Shown here: in pieces, positions 25,846 through 34,852 of the stretch
How positions within the stretch are numbered: the stretch's first letter is position 1
Layout of the letters: every line of letters starts with the position of its first letter
From: Pukyongia salina
GTDB lineage: Bacteria > Bacteroidota > Bacteroidia > Flavobacteriales > Flavobacteriaceae
Assembly: GCF_002966125.1 (NCBI RefSeq)
Contig: NZ_CP027062.1
Coordinates: 2,900,501 to 2,964,500 of the forward strand
Length of the DNA stretch: 64,000 nt
Direction of reading: 5' to 3'
The notes under the pieces: model-generated
Databases searched by the model: none
Told to the model about the DNA's origin: nothing
What the model saw: only the letters and a program-made list of their open reading frames with translations
Translations under genes and position numbers: made by a program

Positions 25846-25913
25846 AGGAACAACATATTGGATAAATTATTTTTTTAGTAGATTTAACCTGATAACCATC
25901 AAGTCCCCAAGCG

Positions 25914-26252
25914 ATGAAACGAATTATTGTCGACTATAAGAAACTCACTCCCGAAATACTCTCCCTGCTGGTAGAAAAATATCCCGATGGGTATGACGAT
26001 GATCATGTGATCGTTTTTAAGAATGCCAGGAACGAAACCGTTGAAGCGGTGGAAGTGCGCACCGATGACTGTATTTATTTAGTGAAGGTAAGCTCCAGGC
26101 TGGTATCGAGTATGGCCAATTTTGATGAAGATGATTACGATGAGGCCGACTACAGCGAACCAATTAGCGAACTACCCGATAAAAAGAACCTCGAGGAAGA
26201 CTTAGATGAAGAAGAAGAAGAGGAAGAAGAAGGCGTTCCCGAGGAAGATTAA
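25914..26252 (+). CDS. Small acidic-tailed conserved protein
   Basis: A 112-residue protein. The N-terminal half (KRIIVDYKKLTPEILSLLVEKYPDGYDDDHVIVFKN) looks like a compact alpha/beta domain. The C-terminal 40 residues are almost all acidic. Homologues occur across Flavobacteriia, sometimes labelled as DNA primase without support. The function is unknown. A promoter-like TTG (25858-25860), 18 nt, TAGATTTA (25879-25886) lies upstream. The Glu run is encoded by repeated GAA/GAG. Confidence 0.75.
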   Translation: MKRIIVDYKKLTPEILSLLVEKYPDGYDDDHVIVFKNARNETVEAVEVRTDDCIYLVKVSSRLVSSMANFDEDDYDEADYSEPISELPDKKNLEEDLDEEEEEEEEGVPEED

Positions 26253-26256
26253 CTTA

Positions 26257-26772
26257 CTACAGGTATCTTTCTGTAATGATTCTTTTATGATGGGCTTCAT
26301 GGCCGCAAATAATAAATCCGGTGGCCCGTACCGATAATGTCTTTTGTTTAACCTCGCCTTTTCGAAGGAGCACTTCATCATTAAAACTATCAAAAAGCTT
26401 TATTGTAGCCACTCGCACAGCGACGTATTCTTCCAGCAGATCCTCCCAACTCCTGGGATTTGCCCGGGAATTTTTAGCGAAAGTATTTTCATCGAAACTA
26501 GGAAGGCTTTCATGCTCACTGCGTGCAAAGCTTAATGCCCTATAACAGAATATCCTTTCCGAATCGATGAGATGCAGCAGTATTTCTTTAGGGGTCCATT
26601 TATTTTCAGCATATCTGAATTCCTGCTTTTCCCGTGGAATACCTTTAAAAAATGCTTTCGAAGTTTTCAACCCATCTTTTAAATTTTCTACCAAAGGCAA
26701 TTCCCCTACCTGGTCCATGTAGCCCTGGAAGAAAGAATTGTATTCGGTAGTTTGGACGTCTTTTAGCTTCAT
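26257..26772 (-). CDS. DinB-like four-helix-bundle protein
   Basis: A 171-residue protein of the DinB superfamily. NKWTPKEILLHLIDSERIFCYRALSFAR carries the first metal-binding His, and ATGFIICGHEAHHKRIITER carries the other His residues near the C-terminus. Such proteins bind a divalent metal, and some are thiol transferases. The substrate of this one is unknown. It converges on the acidic-tailed gene, with a 4-nt gap between the stop codons. Confidence 0.88.
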   Translation of the reverse strand: MKLKDVQTTEYNSFFQGYMDQVGELPLVENLKDGLKTSKAFFKGIPREKQEFRYAENKWTPKEILLHLIDSERIFCYRALSFARSEHESLPSFDENTFAKNSRANPRSWEDLLEEYVAVRVATIKLFDSFNDEVLLRKGEVKQKTLSVRATGFIICGHEAHHKRIITERYL

Positions 26773-26794
26773 GTTTTAAAATTACTGAAAAAAA

Positions 26795-26826
26795 TAAAAC
26801 CCCTATAGCGAGTCACCAAGGGGTTT
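26795..26826 (-). terminator. Terminator after the Lrp/AsnC gene
   Basis: On the minus strand AAACCCCT (26819-26826 side) pairs with AGGGGTTT (26797-26804 side) over a 14-nt loop. A T-rich run follows. It lies 18 nt after the Lrp/AsnC stop. Confidence 0.8.
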
Positions 26827-26844
26827 ACAAAATTATTATACACT

Positions 26845-27324
26845 CTATATCTCCATAAAGATGGAGTGCATAAGGCGTTTCTTATCGTTGATACTTTCCT
26901 CCAGTGAGATCATGGTTTCGGTACGTGTCACGCCCTCTATATCATCTATTTTATAAATGATCTCTTTGGCATGACTGGTATCCTTGGCACGGATCTTACA
27001 GAAGATATTGAACTTTCCTGTGGTTACATGCGCTACCGTTACGTAAGGGATCTCACTAATTCGCTCCAGTACGAACTGGGTCTGGGAGGTCTTGTGCAGG
27101 AATACGCCCACATAGGCGATAAAAGAATACCCCAGCTTTTTGTAATCAAGGGTTAAGGAAGAGCCGGTAATGATGCCTGCTTCCTCCATTTTCTTTACTC
27201 TCACATGCACTGTTCCTGCCGAAATACCAAGTTTTTTCGCAATATCCGTAAAGGGAGTACGGGTATTTTCGATAAGCATGTCTAATATTTGATGGTCTGT
27301 ATCGTCTAATTTAAATTTAGCCAT
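26845..27324 (-). CDS. Lrp/AsnC family transcription regulator
   Basis: A 159-residue feast/famine regulator. The N-terminal helix-turn-helix is at about 8-58 (ILDMLIENTRTPFTDIAKKLGISAGTVHVRVKKMEEAG). A RAM (ACT-like) effector domain spans about 70-150, where amino acids normally bind between subunits. It is a stand-alone gene with its own terminator. Which amino acid it senses cannot be read from the sequence. Proline dehydrogenase and alanine dehydrogenase lie within 10 kb and are plausible but unproven targets. Confidence 0.93.
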   Translation of the reverse strand: MAKFKLDDTDHQILDMLIENTRTPFTDIAKKLGISAGTVHVRVKKMEEAGIITGSSLTLDYKKLGYSFIAYVGVFLHKTSQTQFVLERISEIPYVTVAHVTTGKFNIFCKIRAKDTSHAKEIIYKIDDIEGVTRTETMISLEESINDKKRLMHSIFMEI

Positions 27325-27371
27325 ACGTGTTAATTTATAGGGATATTTACCTTTATAATGATACGAAATTA

Positions 27372-28526
27372 CTACTTATTCCCTGAATAAAATAACACGT
27401 TTCCTGAGAATTCCTCAATAATACTTATTATTTTCTCACCAATTCCCTCCTTTTTATGATAATTTAATAATACGAACCCCTTATTTCCATCGTTTTCGTA
27501 GTGGCTATACCATAGATCCAGATCACCTATAGAATCTACCACAGGTTCGAACAAAATTTTACCATTTTTTAACACTTCGGTGTATTGAATCCCTATGGAA
27601 ACCACATCATCATGGCCCGAAAGGCGAACATTTCTAATGATCACGTCCTTAAAATCGACCTTATTCTCCGGAATTTTAAAATAATCCCTATGATCTGGAG
27701 TATCTGTACCCAGGCTAGTGAAGTGAAATAATTCCAGAAAAGCGTAGAAGATCAGCTCCCGGGTCTTCTCCCGCTGATAATCCCCTGGAAAATGCCCGGC
27801 TTCGAATAAAATACTGGGGACGCCCCATTTGGTGATATAATCTCCCAGGCAGTTCTCGTTAAAAGTATCACTGTAACGGCCTATGCAGCCCGGGATGAAC
27901 TGCTCTAACGCCTCGCGAAGCCTAACTATATTACGCATAGCCTCCTCTCTGGCGGCTGTGACTTCCCTTGACGGGGAGGCGGCAGGCGATAAAAAGGAAA
28001 CCGTTGCCGGATTACCGTCGCCGGTGCCGTAAATAGTGCGCTGATCGTGTAAATTCAGGCAGAGATCGGGTTTAAATTCTTCCAATATCTTCCTGTGGAT
28101 GCGGCTTTCTTTCTGGCTTAGATCAAGCGCATCCCTGTTTAAGTCCACCTCATTGGCATTTACACGGGTATAGGCCAATGCGCCATCCGGATTTAAAATA
28201 GGGATGAATACACAGGTATATTGAGATAAAAAGATGGAAATCTCCTGTTGTAACGCTTCTTTTTGCTGAAATAATTGCAGAAAATCGAATAGCGCCTTGG
28301 TGGTAGTAGATTCGTTTCCATGCATTTGCGACCAGGCAAACACTTTTTTTTCTCCATACCCCAGGGTGACCTTATGTATAGGTAGTCCATTTTGAGAATG
28401 ACCCACCACCTCAACTTTTGCAAATTTTGAAGCCGATTCCAGCAGGGGAGAAATGTGTTCATTATGAATGTACCGGCCCTCCAAAGGAGCTCGAAATAAG
28501 CGGGAATACTGTTGCTCGATTTTCAT
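27372..28526 (-). CDS. M14-family zinc carboxypeptidase
   Basis: A 384-residue peptidase or deacylase of the M14 fold. The zinc ligands are in WSQMHGNES (H and E) and CLNLHDQRTIYG (third H). The catalytic Glu is probably in SILFEAGHFPGDYQ. There is no signal peptide, so it should act in the cytoplasm. The start at 28526 (MKIEQQYSRLFRAP) is set by the promoter element at 28535-28542; longer readings would begin upstream of that promoter. It is divergent from an XRE regulator whose operators cover its promoter. The substrate is unknown; peptidoglycan fragments or peptides are options. Confidence 0.85.
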   Translation of the reverse strand: MKIEQQYSRLFRAPLEGRYIHNEHISPLLESASKFAKVEVVGHSQNGLPIHKVTLGYGEKKVFAWSQMHGNESTTTKALFDFLQLFQQKEALQQEISIFLSQYTCVFIPILNPDGALAYTRVNANEVDLNRDALDLSQKESRIHRKILEEFKPDLCLNLHDQRTIYGTGDGNPATVSFLSPAASPSREVTAAREEAMRNIVRLREALEQFIPGCIGRYSDTFNENCLGDYITKWGVPSILFEAGHFPGDYQREKTRELIFYAFLELFHFTSLGTDTPDHRDYFKIPENKVDFKDVIIRNVRLSGHDDVVSIGIQYTEVLKNGKILFEPVVDSIGDLDLWYSHYENDGNKGFVLLNYHKKEGIGEKIISIIEEFSGNVLFYSGNK

Positions 28527-28530
28527 ACTG

Positions 28531-28545
28531 TGTACAAAGGTAAAC
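28531..28545. promoter_or_regulatory. Operator site A over the M14 promoter
   Basis: TGTACAAAGGTAAAC differs at two positions from the copy at the XRE start (28804-28818). It contains the whole -7 element of the peptidase gene, TACCTTTG on the minus strand (28535-28542). Binding here would block the promoter. Confidence 0.6.
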
Positions 28546-28553
28546 AAAGGCGT

Positions 28554-28569
28554 GTTTACAATTGTAAAC
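28554..28569. promoter_or_regulatory. Operator site B: perfect 16-bp palindrome
   Basis: GTTTACAATTGTAAAC is an exact palindrome located just upstream of the M14 promoter -7 element. It matches the pattern TTTACAnTkGTAAAC repeated across the intergenic region. A weaker copy ends at 28604 (ACTTGTAAAC). Confidence 0.75.
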
Positions 28570-28768
28570 AATAATGTGATCCTGTTTCGTATATACTTGT
28601 AAACAAAAACCTTCAGATCTGCTCCAAAGATCACCGAAAAACCGGTTGTCAATTAAATACATAATATATATTATTTATTTTCAATGTTTTATGTTATTTT
28701 ATATGAAGTATATATTCAATAATATTGCTGAAGTATTTCTATTTTATTAGCTAATTTCAGCATAATAA

Positions 28769-28783
28769 TTTACATTTGTAAAC
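28769..28783. promoter_or_regulatory. Operator site D with the XRE promoter inside it
   Basis: TTTACATTTGTAAAC is a near-palindrome that contains the + strand -7 element TACATTTG (28771-28778). The predicted start site is near 28784, 26 nt before the XRE ATG. Occupancy would shut off the regulator's own gene. Confidence 0.7.
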
Positions 28784-28803
28784 GTTTTATACAGCAGAAA
28801 GGA

Positions 28804-28818
28804 TTTACAATGGTAAAC
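28804..28818. promoter_or_regulatory. Operator site E over the XRE start codon
   Basis: TTTACAATGGTAAAC spans the ATG at 28810. It has the same arms as sites B and D. It suggests autoregulation by roadblock in addition to promoter blocking. Confidence 0.65.
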
Positions 28819-29202
28819 AGTGCAGAATTCGCAAAAAGGCTTCAGAAAATACTGGATTATTACAGTATTTCGGCCACCTCTTTTTCGGAAGAGATCGAGG
28901 TGAACCGCTCCACTATTTCACACCTTTTATCGGGCCGGAATAAACCTAGCCTGGATTTTGTGATGAAGGTTATTCAGCACTACCCCGAAGTAGAATTGTA
29001 TTGGTTACTCAATGGGAAAGGAAATTTTCCTTCAGAAAAAATTATAGAAAAATCTGCTCCCAAAGCACCCAAAGTTTCTCAAAGTCCTGTGGAAACGGAA
29101 AATTCTCCGGAAAAAACACCCAAATCCCCTATCCGAGACTCCGATATTGAACGAATCGTGATCTTTTACAAGGATGGAAGTTTTAAATCCTTTAAAAATT
29201 AA
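28810..29202 (+). CDS. XRE-family helix-turn-helix regulator
   Basis: A 130-residue protein. The N-terminal HTH (about 5-65) reads FAKRLQKILDYYSISATSFSEEIEVNRSTISHLLSGRNKPSLDFVMKV. A Pro/Lys/Ser-rich linker (75-105) leads to a short C-terminal segment (DIERIVIFYKDGSFKSF) found in related flavobacterial regulators. At least four copies of a palindromic site in its own upstream region mark it as the probable repressor of itself and of the divergent M14 peptidase. Confidence 0.88.
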   Translation: MVNSAEFAKRLQKILDYYSISATSFSEEIEVNRSTISHLLSGRNKPSLDFVMKVIQHYPEVELYWLLNGKGNFPSEKIIEKSAPKAPKVSQSPVETENSPEKTPKSPIRDSDIERIVIFYKDGSFKSFKN

Positions 29203-29245
29203 TTTATTTATCAGGATTTTCGGAAATTTGCGGTAAATCTCAAAA

Positions 29246-29620
29246 ATGCGCTTACTGCCCTACTTTTCACTACTCTTTCTACTGCTTTCCTGCTACGAAG
29301 TTGAACGAAACTGCAGCAATTTCAGGACCGGAACCTTTCAGTTTGAAGCTGTAAGCGGCACAGAGGTGTTTACTACACGTATAGTACGCAATGACAGCAT
29401 AGAGATAGAATACTACAAGGAAAGTATAGATACGGCAGAGATCAGGTGGATAAACGATTGCGAATATGTGTTGCGCAAACTAAATCCGAAAAGTATGGCA
29501 GAGGAAAAGGCCATTCATATAAAGATCTTAACCACTAAAGACAACAGTTATACCTTCGAGTTCAATGAAGTGGGTAAATCCGGGAGAAGCAAGGCCTCGG
29601 CTACCAAAATATCCAATTAA
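29246..29620 (+). CDS. Small lipoprotein next to the topoisomerase IV genes
   Basis: A 124-residue protein with a lipoprotein signal (LPYFSLLFLLLSC, Cys at 16). A beta-rich mature part reads FRTGTFQFEAVSGTEVFTTRIVRNDSIEIEYY. Homologues sit near parC in other flavobacteria and are sometimes mislabelled DNA topoisomerase IV. There is no topoisomerase motif here. It is probably an outer or inner membrane lipoprotein of unknown role. It follows the XRE gene by 43 nt. Confidence 0.78.
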   Translation: MRLLPYFSLLFLLLSCYEVERNCSNFRTGTFQFEAVSGTEVFTTRIVRNDSIEIEYYKESIDTAEIRWINDCEYVLRKLNPKSMAEEKAIHIKILTTKDNSYTFEFNEVGKSGRSKASATKISN

Positions 29621-29666
29621 TTTCGGGCCACCTACTCTAGTAAAGTAACCAATTCCAGTGGGTTTG

Positions 29667-30092
29667 TTATTCTTTCTTCAGCAGCTCGTTCTGCTCTTCC
29701 ATTAATCGCTCTATATTGGATAAAAGCTCAATATTCTTGGGGGTTTCCACCGCTTTATCCTTAGGATCTTCAGCCTTACTTTTAAATCGGTTCATTCCCT
29801 TTATCACAATAAAGATGGTGAGAGCGATGATTAGGAAGTCGATCATTTTTTCGATAAGCTCCCCATATCCTATCGCTACCTCTTCCATTTTACCGGAAGC
29901 CTCTCTAAGTACATATTTTCGGTTAGACAGCGTTACATCTTCTGTGAGAAGTGACAGTGGCGGCATGATCACTTTTTTTACCAGTGCGCTTACAACGCCG
30001 TTAAAGGCTGTACCGATCACAACCGCTACGGCCATATCGATCATATTTCCTTTTACGGCGAACTCCTTGAACTCCTTTATAAACTTTCTCAT
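29667..30092 (-). CDS. mscL: Large-conductance mechanosensitive channel
   Basis: Emergency release channel that opens under membrane tension. It has 141 residues. The first transmembrane helix starts GNMIDMAVAVVIGTAFNGVVSALVKKVIMPPL, the second is about 84-104 (MIDFLIIALTIFIVIKGMN), and a cytoplasmic helix forms the tail. It lies 4 nt after parC and probably shares its transcript. Confidence 0.96.
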   Translation of the reverse strand: MRKFIKEFKEFAVKGNMIDMAVAVVIGTAFNGVVSALVKKVIMPPLSLLTEDVTLSNRKYVLREASGKMEEVAIGYGELIEKMIDFLIIALTIFIVIKGMNRFKSKAEDPKDKAVETPKNIELLSNIERLMEEQNELLKKE

Positions 30093-30096
30093 CTTT

Positions 30097-32784
30097 CTAG
30101 AATAACTTGGTTTGCCCTTCCTCGTCTATGTCGGCAGCCGGGTCATTGTCCTCATCTTTGGATGATTTCTTGTTTTCTTCTGAAGCATCTGAAGAAACCG
30201 CTTCTTCGTCCACCACATCGATCTCTTCCGCCGGAAGTGGTTTCGGAGCTTCGTACGGCAGTGGATCCATGGCGTTGATCTCTAGCACATTATCCTTGGT
30301 AAGCTGATTTCCAAGCGCACTAATGCCTTTTACAGCGATAAACTCCTCCAGGTTCACCTCCATGTTCGGCTTGCGATCCTTACCTCGCTCCTTCACAAAT
30401 ACCACTTCGGCCATTGGGCGATGATCGGTAAATATCTTTTCCAGGTAGGATTTAGGGTGGTCTGAAATGATCAATTCTTCCTTATCGGGATTATCGATCA
30501 GGAATCGTTTTACGTAGAATAACTCTTTCTCACCCTCCCAGTATATCGCCGAAATTGGCTTCTTTGGCTCCCATTTCTCAAGGATGATCATATCATCGTC
30601 AAAATGCATGGTTACCTCTGGGATGGCTGTTTTTACCGTTCCGTTTTGTCGCACTATCAATAATCTGTCTTCCTTGGTGAATTCCCCCAGCAGCTCTCCG
30701 CGTCCGTCCACATTGAGACGCTGTATGGTCTCATCGAACCAGATCTTACGTGGTTTTAGCGTTGATAACCCCTTCTCCTTAAGCTCTACGCGTTTTACCG
30801 TGTACTTGGTGACTATATTTCCTTTGGAAGCTCTGCCTTTTACGAGTATATCGGCAAAATCGAGATCCCATTTAAGTTTCTTAATGCTGCCGGATTGCCT
30901 TAGTAAGATGGTTACAACCTCCGCTTCCCCATTTGGATTAGCCGTGAAGTACAACACCTTGGAGCCTTTACTTCCTGCGGTGAGATCATATTCCTTGTCG
31001 CGGGTGATAGAGGTAACCGCAAATCGTTTCACATAGGTGGCCCCTCTTGCCCCATCCTTGTAGATCATATTGTAAATGGTACGGCTGTCTTTCTTCTTGA
31101 ACACCGCCACATGTATGATCCCTTTACCTACAAAGGTCTTGGCATCCACTTTGGTCACCATCATGGTTCCGTCTTGTGTGAACACTATAATATCGTCTAT
31201 ATCACTACAATCGGTCACGTATTCGTCGCGACGAAGGCTGGTACCTATAAAACCTTCCTCCCGATTTACATACAATTTCGTATTGCGTATAACTACCTTG
31301 GTGGCCTCGATATCGTCGAACATCCTTATTTCTGTCTTGCGCTCCTTTCCGGCTCCATACTCCTTCTTCAAACGCTTAAAATAGTCGATAGCGTAGGTGA
31401 TAAGATTATTCAAGTGATTCTTTACTTCAGCTATGCTATCTTCCAACGCATCAATCTTTTGCTGCGCTTTGTCTATATCGAATTTTGAAATACGCTTAAT
31501 TCGGATCTCGGTTAACCTTACTATATCTTCTTCGGTAATCGCGCGCTTAAGATGTTTTATATGAGGCTTTAATCCTTTATCGATGGCGGCAATAACACCT
31601 TCCCAGGTTTCTTCTTCTTCTATATCGCGGTATATCCTGTTTTCTATAAAGATCCTTTCCAGGGAAGCGAAATGCCATTGCTCTTCTAGTTCGGAAAGTT
31701 TTATCTCGAGCTCGCTTTTCAGCAGTTCTACCGTTCGGTCTGTGGATCGTCTAAGCATCTCGGCAACCCCTATAAACAGGGGTTTGTTGTCTTCTATCAC
31801 ACATCCCAGAGGAGATATAGACGTCTCACAACTAGTAAACGCATACAGGGCATCTATGGTCTTATCCGGCGAGATACCGCTGGGGATGTGTATCAGGATC
31901 TCCACCTCGGCAGCTGTATTATCTTCTATCTTCTTGATCTTGATCTTCCCTTTGTCATTGGCTTTCAGGATAGAATCTATAAGGGATGAAGTGGTAGCGC
32001 CATAAGGTATCTCGGTGATCACCAAGGTGTTCTTATCCTCCTGGTTGATCCTTGCCCTACTTCTAATCTTTCCACCTCTAAGGCCATCGTTATAATTAGT
32101 GGCATCCATGATACCGCCCGTTGGAAAATCTGGTACCAACTGAAATCGCTTCCCCTGCAAATGCTTTACAGAGGCGTCGATGAGTTCGATGAAATTGTGT
32201 GGTAATATCTTTGTAGAGAGTCCTACAGCTATTCCTTCCGCTCCTTGTGCTAAAAGCATGGGGAACATTACCGGTAGATTGATGGGTTCTTTTCGTCTGC
32301 CATCGTAAGACGCCTGCCATTCGGTTATCTTGGGGTTGTATACTACATCTAGCGCAAACTTAGACAGGCGGGCTTCGATATACCTGGAAGCTGCGGCCCT
32401 GTCGCCCGTAAGGATATTCCCCCAGTTTCCCTGGGTGTCGATTAGCAGGTCTTTCTGTCCTATCTGCACCATGGCGTCTGCAATACTGGCATCACCGTGG
32501 GGGTGATATTGCATGGTATGCCCAACGATGTTGGCGACCTTGTTATAGCGCCCATCGTCAAGATCCTTCATAGAGTGCATGATCCTGCGTTGCACAGGCT
32601 TAAATCCATCCTCTATGGCTGGTACGGCCCTTTCCAGGATCACATAGGAAGCGTAATCCAGAAACCAGTCGCGATACATACCGGTTACCCGGGTTATGGT
32701 CTCACCCGTGTCGCCATCGGGCATATCCATTGGATGTCCCGGCTCGTCGTTAAGTTCTTCTTCGTTAGTTGGGTCTTCGATCAT
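30097..32784 (-). CDS. parC: DNA topoisomerase IV subunit A
   Basis: Breakage-rejoining subunit of topoisomerase IV, which separates linked daughter chromosomes. It has 895 residues. The winged-helix region has YHPHGDASIADAMV, the quinolone-determining part, and AAASRYIEARL with the catalytic Tyr (about 133). The C-terminal beta-pinwheel carries degenerate repeats. An acidic tail of about 45 residues ends EDNDPAADIDEEGQTKLF, as is common in Bacteroidota. It lies directly after parE with a 3-nt gap. Confidence 0.96.
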   Translation of the reverse strand: MIEDPTNEEELNDEPGHPMDMPDGDTGETITRVTGMYRDWFLDYASYVILERAVPAIEDGFKPVQRRIMHSMKDLDDGRYNKVANIVGHTMQYHPHGDASIADAMVQIGQKDLLIDTQGNWGNILTGDRAAASRYIEARLSKFALDVVYNPKITEWQASYDGRRKEPINLPVMFPMLLAQGAEGIAVGLSTKILPHNFIELIDASVKHLQGKRFQLVPDFPTGGIMDATNYNDGLRGGKIRSRARINQEDKNTLVITEIPYGATTSSLIDSILKANDKGKIKIKKIEDNTAAEVEILIHIPSGISPDKTIDALYAFTSCETSISPLGCVIEDNKPLFIGVAEMLRRSTDRTVELLKSELEIKLSELEEQWHFASLERIFIENRIYRDIEEEETWEGVIAAIDKGLKPHIKHLKRAITEEDIVRLTEIRIKRISKFDIDKAQQKIDALEDSIAEVKNHLNNLITYAIDYFKRLKKEYGAGKERKTEIRMFDDIEATKVVIRNTKLYVNREEGFIGTSLRRDEYVTDCSDIDDIIVFTQDGTMMVTKVDAKTFVGKGIIHVAVFKKKDSRTIYNMIYKDGARGATYVKRFAVTSITRDKEYDLTAGSKGSKVLYFTANPNGEAEVVTILLRQSGSIKKLKWDLDFADILVKGRASKGNIVTKYTVKRVELKEKGLSTLKPRKIWFDETIQRLNVDGRGELLGEFTKEDRLLIVRQNGTVKTAIPEVTMHFDDDMIILEKWEPKKPISAIYWEGEKELFYVKRFLIDNPDKEELIISDHPKSYLEKIFTDHRPMAEVVFVKERGKDRKPNMEVNLEEFIAVKGISALGNQLTKDNVLEINAMDPLPYEAPKPLPAEEIDVVDEEAVSSDASEENKKSSKDEDNDPAADIDEEGQTKLF

Positions 32785-32787
32785 CTC

Positions 32788-34638
32788 TTACTCTTCCACT
32801 TTGTCCAGTTCCACCTTCAAATTATTAATGATAAATTCCTGCCGGTCCGGCGTGTTCTTACCCATATAAAAACTCAGCATTTCTTCTATGCTCATCGATT
32901 TGTCCAGCATTACAGGATCTAATCTCATATCGTCCCCGATAAAATGTTGGAATTCATCGGGTGATATCTCACCAAGCCCTTTAAATCGGGTGATCTCGGG
33001 CTTTGGTTTTAATTTTTCTATCGCATCTATGCGTTCCTGCTCCGAATAGCAATAAATGGTCTCCTTCTTATTCCGCACCCGGAACAATGGTGTTTGCAGT
33101 ATATATAAATGCCCTTCCTTGATAAGCTCCGGGAAGAACTGCAGGAAGAAGGTAATTAGCAGTAAACGAATATGCATCCCATCTACGTCGGCATCGGTGG
33201 CGATCACGATATTGTTATAACGAAGGTCTTCTATAGACTCTTCTATGTTGAGCGCTGCCTGCAGTAAATTGAATTCCTCGTTCTCATACACCACCTTCTT
33301 GGACATGCCGTAGCTGTTTAGCGGCTTCCCACGCAGCGAAAAAACTGCCTGGGTGTTCACGTCCCTGCTCTTGGTGATACTTCCGCTGGCGGAGTCTCCC
33401 TCGGTGATGAAAAGAGTGGTATCCAGGCGCTGGTCCTTCTTCATGTCCCCCAGGTGCACGCGACAATCGCGTAATTTCTTATTGTGTAAACTGGCTTTTT
33501 TGGCTCGCTCACGTGCCAGTTTTCTAATCCCGCTAAGTTCCTTCCGTTCCTTTTCGGCCATCATGATCTTTCGCTGGATCTTATCGGCAACTTCGGGGTT
33601 CTTGTGCAGGTAATTATCGAGCTGGGTCTTTACAAAATCGTTGATGTAGGTTCTAACCGTAGGCAGGTCTCCACCCATCTCGGTGGATCCCAGTTTGGTT
33701 TTGGTCTGACTCTCAAACACCGGCTCCATCACTTTAATGCTAATGGCCGCTACGATAGATTTACGCACGTCGCTGGCATCGTAGTTCTTTCCGTAGAATT
33801 CGCGTATGGTCTTTACAATACTCTCCCGGAAAGCCGCCTGGTGTGTTCCTCCCTGGGTAGTGTTCTGCCCATTCACAAAGCTGTGATACTCTTCGCTATA
33901 CTGGGTTTTATGGTGCGTGAGGGCAACTTCAATATCATCACCCTTCAGATGGATGACGGGATATAACATGTCGTCAACAGACATATTATCTTCCAGCAGG
34001 TCTTTTAGACCATTTTCTGAATAGAACTTTTCTCCGTTGAAATCTATGGTAAGGCCCGGATTGAGGTACACGTAATTCCGAAGCATCTTCGCCACATATT
34101 CGGTACGGTACTTATAATGCTTGAAGATACCTTCATCCGGGACAAAGATCACTTTGGTCCCTTTGCGTTTTGAGGAATCTTCCAAATCCGAATCCTTCTT
34201 CAGTTCTCCCAGCTCGAATTCGGCGGTCTTCAATTTTCCGTCGCGCACAGATTCTACCCTGAAATACGAAGACAGAGCATTCACGGCTTTCGTACCTACA
34301 CCGTTCAGACCAACAGATTTCTTGAACGCCCGGGTATCGTACTTACCACCGGTGTTCATCTTCGAAACCACATCCACTACTTTCCCAAGAGGGATTCCTC
34401 TACCGTAGTCACGAACTTTAACCTCCTTGTCCTTGATCCTGATCTCGATGGTCTTACCTGCTCCCATCACAAACTCATCGATACAGTTATCGATCACCTC
34501 TTTCAGAAGAATATATATACCATCATCAGGAGAAGAACCATCACCAAGCTTCCCGATATACATTCCGGGACGCATTCTAATATGCTCCTTCCAATCCAAC
34601 GATCGGATATTCTCTTCGGTATATTGGGTTTGAGACAT
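32788..34638 (-). CDS. parE: DNA topoisomerase IV subunit B
   Basis: ATPase subunit of topoisomerase IV, 616 residues. GHKL ATP-binding motifs are [21 protein letters not shown] and [14 protein letters not shown]. The TOPRIM domain shows [10 protein letters not shown] and [16 protein letters not shown], and the C-terminus has [13 protein letters not shown]. The absence of an extra insertion and the pairing with parC favour ParE over GyrB. Confidence 0.96.
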   Translation of the reverse strand: MSQTQYTEENIRSLDWKEHIRMRPGMYIGKLGDGSSPDDGIYILLKEVIDNCIDEFVMGAGKTIEIRIKDKEVKVRDYGRGIPLGKVVDVVSKMNTGGKYDTRAFKKSVGLNGVGTKAVNALSSYFRVESVRDGKLKTAEFELGELKKDSDLEDSSKRKGTKVIFVPDEGIFKHYKYRTEYVAKMLRNYVYLNPGLTIDFNGEKFYSENGLKDLLEDNMSVDDMLYPVIHLKGDDIEVALTHHKTQYSEEYHSFVNGQNTTQGGTHQAAFRESIVKTIREFYGKNYDASDVRKSIVAAISIKVMEPVFESQTKTKLGSTEMGGDLPTVRTYINDFVKTQLDNYLHKNPEVADKIQRKIMMAEKERKELSGIRKLARERAKKASLHNKKLRDCRVHLGDMKKDQRLDTTLFITEGDSASGSITKSRDVNTQAVFSLRGKPLNSYGMSKKVVYENEEFNLLQAALNIEESIEDLRYNNIVIATDADVDGMHIRLLLITFFLQFFPELIKEGHLYILQTPLFRVRNKKETIYCYSEQERIDAIEKLKPKPEITRFKGLGEISPDEFQHFIGDDMRLDPVMLDKSMSIEEMLSFYMGKNTPDRQEFIINNLKVELDKVEE

Positions 34639-34852
34639 TTTTTTACTGAATAAGCCCTAAATATAGGGTTTCACAGAGAAAATGCGAACCGAATACAGGG
34701 AAAGTAATTAACAATTATACGGGCTTATTGTTAGTAATTTTTCTGAAGTAAATTGCAATAAATCTCAGGCTTTGCTGTAAGAAAAAACAGCTGCTTTGTT
34801 ACCCTATTTAAGATACTGAAATGCAAGAAGTTCGGCGCCCGAAAATCGAGCC

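Noticed and set aside
29246-29620. Fragment of DNA topoisomerase IV
   Set aside because: It has a lipoprotein signal and no topoisomerase motif; the intact parC and parE genes are on the other strand.
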